Below are positions 47,901-59,900 of a stretch of 64,000 nucleotides of DNA, one piece after another; position 1 is the first letter of the stretch; every line of letters begins with the position of its first letter. Under the pieces are notes generated by a model. That model had not been told where the DNA came from. It saw nothing but the letters and a program-made list of their open reading frames with translations, and did not search any database. The stretch comes from Ceratotherium simum simum (taxonomy: Eukaryota; Chordata; Mammalia; Perissodactyla; Rhinocerotidae): the NCBI RefSeq assembly GCF_000283155.1, contig NW_004454160.1, positions 10,172,087-10,236,086 of the forward strand. Reading direction: 5' to 3'. The position numbers and the translations under genes were made by a program.

Positions 47901-50900
47901 AGGTGCCCTTATATTATTTGGAGCTATCACATTGAATTTGGTGCCTTCTAGTATGCTCTTAAGACCCATCCAGATCAAAAGTGAGAGCAATTCCGATATT
48001 AAAGATAAAGGGAGCAGTTTGTCTGCAAGTGCTTCAGAGGCAGTGTGTGGGACAGAAGCATCATCCTGCCATGAGATACAAGAGTCTACCACCTGGGACA
48101 GCACTATGCAGAAGGCTGGACAACCCAAAACAAGGTTAACAGTCTCACAAAGTCAAAATGAAGAGTGTAACAATGGGCCCAACAGAAACAGATTGCTCCT
48201 AACAACTAAGGAAGAAAGTTACAAGAAAAAGGCTATTTCGTGGAGCTGTAAACAAAACCTCTTTGATATTTCTCCTTTTAAGAATCCTTTCTTTTACATA
48301 TTTACCTGGTCTTTTCTCCTCAGTCAGTTGGCATATTTCATCCCTACCTTTCACCTGGTAGCCAGAGCCAAAACCCTGGGGATTGACATCATGAATGCCT
48401 CCTACCTCGTTTCTATAGCTGGTAAGAAAGCCTACTTCAACCTCACACTCAAAAGGAAAATAGAACTTAATTTTACAAAAATGTATTAAATTTTATTTAA
48501 AAGCTGAAAAGACAATTCTTTAAAAAAGGAGTTGTGGAATGGCCAGGAAAAGTAAGTTTTTCAAGGCTGGTGGGAGCACCAGGCCTTTCCCCCCACAGAT
48601 CTCTGTCACTGCACCTTGCACACAGGCTCTCCCTACCAGACAGTGAACCTCAAAATAAGTCTTATTCATTTCCACATGTCAGTGTCTGTCTGACACAGCA
48701 GACATTAATTATTTGTTGGAAAATACTCAGTTTTAAAAAGCTGGTGCTCAGTGGCAACAGCCACTCCAGGAGACAAAAAAATCCTAGGTAGGGGCCGGCC
48801 CAGTGGCATAGTGGTTAAGTTCACGTGCTCTGCTTCACAGCCTGGGGTTCACAGGTTTGGATTCTGGGCGTGGACCTGTGCACTGCTTATCAAAGCCATG
48901 CTGTGGCAGCGTCCCATATAAAGTAGAGGAAGATGGGCACAGATGTTAGCCCAGGGCCAATCTTCCTCAGCAAAAAGAGGAAGACTGGCAACAGATGTTG
49001 GCTCAGGGCTAATCTTCCTCACACACACACACAAAAAAATCCTAGGTAGACAGCATAGTGCAGTAGTTGAAAGCATTGGTTGTGCAGCTAGACTTCTCAG
49101 ATTGAAGTTTTTGCTCTGTATTTCTAGCTGTGTGACCTTGGGCAAGTTACTTGCCTTCTCTGTGCCTCAATTTCCTCATCTATAATATAGAGATAATAGT
49201 ACCTACCCTTATAAAGTTATCAGGATTAAACAAGTAATACATGTACAGTTTAGAATAGTGGCTGGCCTACCATAAGCATTCAATAACGTTCTATTAATAT
49301 TTGCAGCTAAGTATTTTTCCCCTTGAATGCACAGTAAGACAGATATATACTCCTGTTAAGGCTAGTCACTAATGGATTGACTGATATTTAATTAGAAATT
49401 AAATATTTAATTTAATTTGATATGTAATTAGAAATTAAATACTTAATTTCTGATTTGAGTTAGAATTTAAGTTAAAATTAAAAACAACTATTTTAGTTGA
49501 GTATTTATAAAAATGGATGGAAACACAATGCTTCATCCAGAAGATATGGTTTCTCTCAACTGACAAAATAGGGAGTCTAAAAAAATAAAAAGGGATGACA
49601 TGGAACTGGTTTGCTCGAATTATCTAGAAATTCTCAGTAGCTCAACATTAACTTTTCTCTTGCTAATTTCTTGAAAAGACTATTTACCAAGCCCTTACAA
49701 AAGTGACTGCACCCTGTTTCCAGTTGCAAAGATACTCTGCTTCAGTCAAATAAAGCTTGTGTACACAAGAAAAAGAAACAGAACTAAGCTGATTTTTTTT
49801 CACTAAAATGTCTGGTAGTATCAATTTAGATCAGATTAGGGCTATACTAGTGGACCAAAGAACATAACATAAAGTCTCAAGATGTAGCCTAGGAAGTAAC
49901 TATAAAAAGAGATATAGAAATGGTAGTATGCATTTTTCATTCCCTTTTTTTTTTGTGAAGCAATTTTTGTTTGAGTCATAGGAAGAATTTGAAGTACAAA
50001 ACAACTGCAGCTCATGCTACTCTTGGTGAAAATCTCTCATTCAGTATTTAACTGCTACATTAGCTTATAATAGGATAAAGGATACAAACGTTATCATAAA
50101 ACTGAGTGAAAAACGTGGTTCTTAAATTTTATTCAGGTTACACCATAGCTCCAATGTTCAAAACACGACCTCCCATTTCCAGACTTCCCATACATTTTTC
50201 AAGTTAAGCATAATAACCTTTCGAGGACGACTTAATTACTAAAATCTCATATGCAGTTGTAAGAAAGAGTCCCAACAGCTATTTTTTTAACATAAGACTT
50301 TATTATTTATGCTCCAATCTTCCACCATATGACTTCCCCAGGACACTGACCTGACGGTCTACTAGTCTTTAAGAAATCACACCTCCTCACCTGCAGGACC
50401 TCTTCAAGGAAGCCTCCTGAGCCCAGGGTCCTCTGTGGTGGTGGTGATGAGCTTTCCAAACACAATCAGAAGAAACACCTGATGGGTCTTCTACCCAACT
50501 CGGGAGGAGCTTTTCTGGTATTTTATTAGATGTGTTTGGAATATGTAAGTAAATGATAAAATCTATTGATAGACAAATGAAACCTTTTTTTTCTCATATG
50601 TCCTAGTCTCAGAATGAAGTCACATTACTTAGGAAAAAATGCTTTATGCATTTACATTTTTCAAAGGGGTTAGGAAAATGGAATTAGGATTTCATAAGAC
50701 CTTTTCAATATTGTTCCAGGTATCATTGAGGCAGTCAGTCAGATTATCTCTGGATGGGTTGCTGATCAAAACTGGATGAAGAAGTATCATTACCACAAGT
50801 CTTACCTCATCCTCTGTGGCATCACTAACCTGCTTGCTCCTTTAGCCACCACATTTCCACTACTTATGACCTATACCATCTTCTTTGCCATTTTCTCTGG

Positions 50901-53900
50901 TGGTTACCTGGCATTGATACTTCCTGTACTGGTGAGTAGAGACACTCATTAACATTGTTAAACAATTGAGTAAAAGCAAGTATTAATAATAATCTTCCCC
51001 TAAAAGAATACATATTTTGCATTAATTTTATAATTTAAAAAAATCATACCCAAAGCCTCAGAAACCCTATAGCTATATCCTGTCCAGTTATTCATCTTAC
51101 TTTGGGGGGAGGGGTGATGAGAGGACTATCCACATGGGAAAGAAATAAAATGAAAGCAAAAAAGGGATCAGCAGGATTCCACTTCGCTTATCAGTTTCCT
51201 AGAAGGTTAGGCTGTGTTCACTTCTTTCCTTCAGCTCCAGAAATTTTTTTGGCTCCTTCTAAGACACAATCGTGAAGAGCTCCCTGAGAGAAAAAGGGGC
51301 TTCCTGACCAGTGTGGCTTCTCGCCTGAAAAGTTCTGTGTACTTTAATAGGAACATTGGTTTTTTAACTACTTTCCATTTTTATCCCAAATCGACTTAAA
51401 GTCCTGGACCCAAATAGAACTGAAATACTTACACAGATACTTCTGGGTTCTTCTTGTAACCCCATAGGTTCTTCTTAGAACTAGGTCCCCAAGGTGCTGG
51501 AACAGAATCCCTGGCAAACTTCTGGCCTGATATCAATAGTAGCATAAGTGCTGCAGGATGAGGCTTAGGCAAAAATCAAACTTTCTAAAGGTGAAATCAA
51601 CTCCTTGTGATATCTGATTTCTTATAAACCAATGGTTGCTACTCGGCCATAGGCGGATTCAAGAATACCACTATCAGGTTGGATTGTAAATACCATTTCC
51701 CAATAGAGAAGAGCAGTGAGGTTTAGGAAAAAAAGTACCCCTGAACCATCTGAAAGATTAAAACAAAACGAAAACCAAGGTTCCTTAATAATAAAATGAA
51801 AAATCTGCCCAACTAGTGAAATTACTGTTCCCTATTTCCTCAGTTCCTTCATAATTTCAGGGCAAAAATCCATCCAAATCACCTCAGAAGTAAGCTGTTC
51901 ACAGTTTGAGATGACATAAACTGTATTTGTCCCTTTGTAGGCATAGGTATCTACAGAATTTCACCCTCAATATGGCTGACACTGGATTCTAATCCCTACA
52001 GGTTGATCTGTCTGGGAATTCTATGGTACACAGGTCTTTGGGATTTGCCAGTTTCTTTGCTGGGATGGCTGTCCTTGCTGGACCACCTATAGCAGGTAAC
52101 TGCTTAGCCACGTTCTGAGAAAACTGCCATAGCAATGAAAGAAAATGCTGATCCGTGATTAATGGTAGCATGTAATAACAATATCATATCAGGTTAAAAG
52201 AAACTGGTGCTATCTCTGCTGTTCCTGTAGCAACTCTCACACTCCATCACCAATCCAGGAGAATCTGAAGGTTAATTCAACAGATGTGCACTAAGCAGAT
52301 TCTTATATTCTCTTGGGAGTCTCAGAGTAGGGATTCTATGTCTACTTGTCTGGGGAGACAATCCAGAGTTTATCAGATTCTCAGAGACCTATGATGCTTT
52401 AAAAAAAAAAAAACCACTGGTATCTTTTATCATTATAGAGTTTGAAAGCTGCAAGCTCTTCAGATGAGTCATAAAGCTTGCCAGGGTTTCCCAACATCTC
52501 TTATTTTCAAAGAGGGATGGAGGTCCTTCATATTCTATCTGTATCAAAGGTGGGAGAATACCTGGCCTAAAGGCCAGAATCTCTGTGGGTGAATATGTAT
52601 GTGGGTCCACTGGTGAACATTAAATACAAATACAGTAAATTTGGGGAATTCTGATGATTCAAGTTAGCTTTAAGACTGAGGCACTATTTTACATTCACTT
52701 TTTACCTAACTGGACATTTTGTGCTTGCTGAACATTTAATCCAAGACTATTAAAAGATTGATGACTCACACAGGAATATTTCTAGGGAACAGACTTAAAC
52801 TTTAGTATTTTATACACTATAGGTACTCAATATATTTTAATGTACAAATTCCTACAGCATTTCTAATCATGCACAAAAAGGAATTTAGCCTAAAACTTAC
52901 TTTGGCTTCCTTCAGTTCTGAAGACAGAAAAAGGATCTGATCTTGCCCCACTATCATTTGTTAACAATGAAGTTTTATAATGATGTTAGGTTTGCACCTC
53001 TATAAACTTAAGAATTAGAAAAGACAAATATCAAAAGTATAAAAACTTAAAAACAAATATTACTGGAAGGGAAAAAATGCACCGAGGTTCAGTTTATGTG
53101 TACCTATTCTAAAGGAAAAATTTATACAAATATACAACTAACTCCTTATCTGCATTTATGAACACACTTCTTCCCATGTGGTCTAACTCAGCCTATACTT
53201 CATACTCAGAAAGCAGGCTAGAATTTTAAAGTCAAGCCCAGAATTGCTACACAGGGACTGGTCAAAGGAGATCAAACACCAGAGGAGCCTAGCAGAGCGA
53301 CTCTGTAGCTAGTGCCCGTCAGTAACATACAGAAAACAAAGCTGACATACAGTTTGCTGATGCATTTTTTCAATCTTGATCCTTCTTCACTGGCTGTCCC
53401 AATGATGCCTTGGAACTTTTCAAACCTACTAGGCCAAAGTATAGGGAGGTAACAAATACCAGGGCACAGAATATCTTATTCAAATAATAAAGGCAAGTAA
53501 CAAAACTACAACGTATTTAGAGATTTTATGTTCTCTGTTTTTGTATACATCTTGAAATGTTTAAAGAGTTGAACGTATGAGAACACAAGGTACATTTTGT
53601 GAGTACTACTACTTGAAAGGAAAAAGCTAGAGATGTGTGTGTGGGTCTTGAAATCAATTTGTTGGGTCACGGTCTTTTTAATTTTTTTAATGAAAAAGGA
53701 CAGACTACAACACAGCAGATTATAAAACAGTGTGCATCACTTTATTGTGAAATTTTTATTTCATACACACACACCTATGTAATATAAAATATATGTGATG
53801 TAAAATACATTTCTTCCTGTCAATGGGTCAAAAAAAAAAAAAAATTACAAGCCTTTTATTACCCAATGTCTACAATACCCTAGCACTGTATGTGAGGATG

Positions 53901-56900
53901 AAGAGAGCTCATGATAGAATTTTTACCCACTAATTCTGAGAATATTATTTAGGCAATCATAAATTTTATAAGTTCTACAAAAATGTCAAAGGAAGTGATA
54001 AGGCTGTTGCTGAAAGCTTATGGATAGATTATTAGTCTGGGAGTTGCTCACAGTATCTTAAACAAGATTATAATAATTAATACATAATTCAGGGGCCGGC
54101 CCTGTGGCGTAGTGGTTAAGTGCATGTGCTCCACTGCTGGCGGCCCGGATTTGGATCCCGGGCATGAATCGATGCACCACTTTTCAGGCCATGCTGTGGC
54201 GGCGTCCCATATAAAGTGGAGGAAGATAGGCACAGATGTTAGCCCAAGGCCAGTCTTCCTCAGCAAAAAGAGGAGGATTGGCACGGACGTTAGCTCAGGG
54301 CTGATCTTCCTCACACAAAAAAAATACATAATTCAGTTAAATTTCCTTCTCTATACCATGATCTCCCACTGACTGCAACATTGTGCTAAGCATCTTGATG
54401 AAGAGAGAAACTTCAGGAAAGCCCTTGCTCCTGTAAGTCATTCCTCTGTGAAATGACAAAGAGGATTTCATAAAAGCCATTAGATTTGTTCCTAACTTCT
54501 GACTCCAGGAGCAACTACCAAAGAAACATCAGAAATTTTGATTTACAGATTCACTCAGTTCTCAAGAGGTATGGCAGTTACATTATTGTCTTGAGCTTTA
54601 ACTAAATCGAAAGGCTTACTGGTTCTAAAATATTAAATTCTCAACCAATTGGAGATCTTCAAAACTGTATGAGATTCTCATTTTTTACTTACCTAGATCT
54701 GTTATTACCAAATTGCAAAAGTTGAAATTCCTATAAAAGATTATAGGCATTTTAAATTAGGAATCTAGCAAACAGTAAAACTTTTCACAATAATCCTCAC
54801 TCAAAACACTAGTTAAAAATGGTAACATTGATTACATGAACAATATTTTTCTCCTTCCTGTATGGAAATGAAAAAGAAAAACAAGTTAGTCTTATATAGC
54901 ATATTTTAATAATTCAAGGAAAGAAAAAAAAAAGCATAGGAAATCCATAGGAATCATATAAGTGAGTTTTTAAAAAATATACTTTTTTTCTTTTAAAAAA
55001 TGTAAATAGAGTATATGGGCAAGAAAATTATTTACACACCTTTTTCAACTGTGAATATGATAAGAAATATATATAGTAGTAACAAGATTTTTTTATCAGA
55101 TCTTTGCTGATTGAAATGGATAAAAGTTAAAAATTACCCTCCCACATACACACCTCCTCCACAAGCCACGGCCCTGCCACTCCACTCCACAGCCCCTTCT
55201 ATTCCCTTCCAATAGTCAGTGACACATGCAATTTTAGTTAGTAATATGGCCTGCTTCAGACTAGGTCAGTTTTAGGGTTGTTATAGGTTTCCTGATCTTG
55301 GGCGTCAGTAGACCTACGTGTAGGCCAATTGTCATCGCTCATCCAAACCCAACTGCTATTTTTTGCTGGTAGATGGCATCCAGAACTACATGCTGGCACC
55401 AAGATGGAAGCCTTGGAAGGTTGTGAAAAATAAAAATTATTGATATTTAGAAACCTTACTATATTTCTAGTAGACCCCTGTTAACAAAAGTAAACCTGCA
55501 GAAAGCAATAGAAATAGAAAAATAGCACCTCAGTCAAAAAAAGTAAGTATACAATCATATTCTCCAACATACAGGTCAGATAGCTGTAAGCTACTTATGT
55601 GAAATTCCCAATCCTGTATCCAAGGCATTTGTCATGTGAGCTCAAAATGCTAAAGGCTCAATTTCATTTGAAAATAACCCACCAAGGGCCCATATTAGTT
55701 TCCTATAAAATAAAACTGAATGCTGTTCCTCTCTCTTCCATATAATCCCCCATTCCCAACTGATGAATGCATATATTATGCTAACATATTTTATATATAT
55801 TTAAATCAATCATAAATATCTTCTGAAAACTCCTTTAAAATACGATAAATATAATTATCTGACTGTAAGTCAATATTCATTCAATAATTATCAACCAACT
55901 TTTTTTTTTTTTTGTGAGGAAGATCAGCCCTGAGCTAACATCCGTGCTAATCCTCCTCTTTTTGCTGAGGAAGACCAGCTCTGAGCTAACATCTATTGCC
56001 AATCCTCCTCCCTTTTTTTTTTCCCCAAAGCCCCAGTAGATAGTTGCAGGTCATAGTTGCACATCCTTCTAGTTGCTGTATGTGGGACGCGGCCTCAGCA
56101 TGGCCAGAGAAGTGGTGCGTCGGTGCGCGCCCGGGATCCAAACCCGGGCCGCCAGTAGCAGAGCGTGAGCACTTAACCGCTAAGCCACGGGGCCGCCCCT
56201 CAACCAACTTGTTAACACAGCACTCTGCTACCTGCTACATGGGACACAGAGAAGACAAAAGTTATTTCTTAATGTTCTTCCAGAGCTTACTGGGTCATGG
56301 CATAGCACTCACTCTGCCACATACACTGCCAGGACTTAATACTAAGGAGTATTAAAGAGTATTAATAACTAATATTAATATTAATACTAAGGAGTATAGT
56401 CTAAAACCTCTAAAACTGAGAAATATTAGAATCTGCATTCTTCTTCCACTTCATTAATTGAAAATTTGGTTAAGCCACTGTAACCCATGTCTCCATTTTC
56501 TTAGCTTTTAAATGAAGACATTCTGAGCTATGGTATAATAAAAATGACCTTAAAATATATTGAAGCTTCACTCAATCAAGAAGGTCGTTCACAAAAGTTA
56601 TTTTTTTCAACAAACTCAAGGAAAGCCATTTCTAGCCCTGAATAAGTTGACTGTACTCCAGAAAAAGTTCAAGTTAACTAGTTCTTAAAGGAGAAATATA
56701 TCTTTCTCTTGCTATTATTTGCCAACCTCACACCTCATCAGAAATACCATGAAATGAAACTGGTAATTTTGTACTTCTTCATCTGTGTTTCATAAAACAA
56801 GACAATGGCTAAAACAGAAATTCATCCATCTAAGCTTGTCTCTATTCCATTAACACAGATAAGTTCATCTCCTCATGAAATGAGAGGCCATGTCCTATCT

Positions 56901-59900
56901 CTAGTCCATCCTCATTTCACATATAATATTAAACAAATATTCCACCTGGTCCTCACTCTATCTTTTACCAACCATGCCCTCTACAGTTTTGACCTATCAT
57001 TTGAGAATTTCTCTATGGCCTGAAATTTTATTTGGAAAACAAAACAAGTCAACCTTTCAGTCGCTATAAATCCATTTTGGAGGTTGGGGGTAAGAGGGGG
57101 ACAAGTGAGAAGGCAGAGAAAAGTCTGTCCTCTAAATCCTGAGGAATATATTATACCCTGAAGAGGCAAAGGAAAATAATATAAATCATTTTTTATCCAG
57201 TGATTCTTTTCCCCATAAACCACAAAGCCCCATAGAATTTTACTTTGATTCAGTATTCCTAAGACTGATGAATACCTACAAAAACATTAAAAATAAATTC
57301 CAAATAGCTCTCTATTTTAAAAAGGGGAAGGGGAGTAGCCCTTCCCTCGAAAATATATTCCTTTGCATGGCCAAGCAATCAAGCTTCAAAATCCTAACAC
57401 AGACCACAATCCTTCTAAGAAAACACAGCACAGAGCCAATTCTTAAAGCACTCTCAGTAAATATTACTGCACATTTCTATCATGGGGCCTTTAGAGAGCA
57501 CCTGTCTTAAAAGAACCTGAGGTTTATATTTGCTAAGCCACACTTCCCAAGATTTTTCCCATTATGGCACATATAGAAAATATTTGTACAGCACACCCAA
57601 AGTAAAATGACAAAGCTGCAACCAGCCAGCCAGCAGCTCCAGTGACCCCAGGGATGAGAGAAGATCATTGTCTTTGTACACCCTGGGAGTCTGCCACTAT
57701 GCTACAGACCAACAGCTAGAAGTTCTGGTTCAACAATGACCAGTCACTTACAGAATACTCAACAACTAATTTGAACTAGCATCAAGGAACTTTGGAATTA
57801 AGAGCCTTCTGGGTGTTATTTCAAGTTTTAACAAGATGACCAACAATAAACTTAACAGCAGTAATCCTAATAAAAAAGATTCATAACTCAGCTCAACAAT
57901 CAAGTTCTGAGATATCAGAGGTAAGAATAAGAATACTTTTTAAACAGGATGTTAAACTCATTTTTAAACATGTATGGCTCAACCCATAAAATGATGTAGA
58001 ATAGTTTAAAAATGTTGACATTTAAAAAATGAATTTAGAATCCTATCTTAAGTATCAAACTGAAAGATTATTCTAATCCCTTTTTTATTGCCTGAAAGAA
58101 AACTAGTTTGCAAAACTGTTTAAGGAAGCTGAACCCTGTCTTAGTTGTTTTAAATAATCACGGGAAACATTATTAGACATTCCTGCCAAAAACAAGGTTA
58201 CACCCATAGATATAAGGAAATAATGTGGACAACAATTTTATTGTGCATAAGAATCAACTGAGTGCCACCCAGGATGAGGTATGCTTGAGGGAAGCCAATG
58301 AATCTGCATGATTAATGTGCATCTCAGGTGAATCTGATGCAGGTAGTCTGGAGACACTGAAGAAATGCTGACAGCGGACTCCAGCTTAGGAAGTCTGCAC
58401 CAGTTGCCAGTGCACTCCTCAGTGTTGGCTACATACAGTAATACTCAGCGTGGAGTAGACACTCAGATGCACGCACACTCTCCTGGATTGTGGCTGGTAC
58501 ATAATCACGTCTTTCTCTGTCATTCACAGTGCTTTTGCTATGACCACAAGGGAACCCAGTCTTTTAAATGTCAACTTGTGTGTTTTTCTATTTAAAATGG
58601 TTAGAATACAGTGGCTTCTGAATTACCAACAATCATTTCTTTCAAAAAGAAATATACTTAGAAGCATTAAACTGTTTAGGGTTGAAAATGTATTTGTATA
58701 CAGCTGTTTCATACTGCTACAAAAAAAGGTACAGAGATATAATAAAATCAGACCAAATACACAGTTTTCTTTTACTTTCAGTTGTGGGGAAGGGCTAAAA
58801 ATTCCAACCAAATGGAGTAGATGTTTCAATACCAATGAAGCTCTGAATTTAACTTTTACCTAGTAGCCACTTAAATCTAAGCTTGATTATGACAACTAAT
58901 ACTTTCATAAGACAATCAATAATAAGATATAGTCTGCATCCTACATTTCACTTCATATTTGCTATTATAAATAGCACCCTAAAAGTAAATACTCACCTGC
59001 ACATTATTATCCTACTGAATGGCAACTGGATCTTACTTAGAGATAGGATTAACAAACTCTAATACCTCAATTATCAAGTATGAATGAGAGAAACACATTC
59101 AAAACAAACTATTTCATTAAATTTTGCATGGAAATACATGGAAACAATTCTAAAATATGCTAAATGATTCCCTGCCGTGATAAGAAAATATTAAATATAT
59201 TTTAACCTTTAATGTTTCATAAACAATATTTTGACTTTAAATGTGTGTATGTGTGTGAAATGAAAGGCTTGTAAGCAGTTTTCTTTTAAACTGTTTCAGT
59301 CCCTCTGGGATTTATAAAGAAAACAACAATCCATTTTCACTGTTTTTGACTGTGCCCTCCTGACCTTTTAGCAGCACTATCTATCTCCTTGTCCAAGAAT
59401 TTCTGGTCTTTTCCCAGAGTGTTACTTCTAATACCCCCATCTTATAATTCACAGGTTATGTATATACTAGTAAATTTGCTGTACTGGTGGGACTAAGGCA
59501 AGAATGACAAGGAATAAGAGGGGGTGCTGCTGCTTTCCACACTCCCTCCTTTCTAGAAATTTTTAGAAGAGTTGAGAGATTGCTCACCTATTTCTTAGAC
59601 ATCTAAAAGTCAACCACAGTCAACATAATACGAAGACTTGTCCTAGTTGGTATAACTCCATTCTTTTGCTTAACTACAAGAAACATCTGAGATCACTGAT
59701 CAAACAAGGAGTCCATATGTAAAAAGCAACTTAAAGTCAGCTGTATTTAAGAGGCTATAAAACATTCCATTTGTTCATTACATTAAGAACAGGAAACAGA
59801 AAGCTAATGAAACAAACAAACAAAAACATTAAAAGTCTGTATGAGAGCCAAGTAAGAAAACAGAGGACAGGAGATAAAGACATACACAATCAGACCAAAA

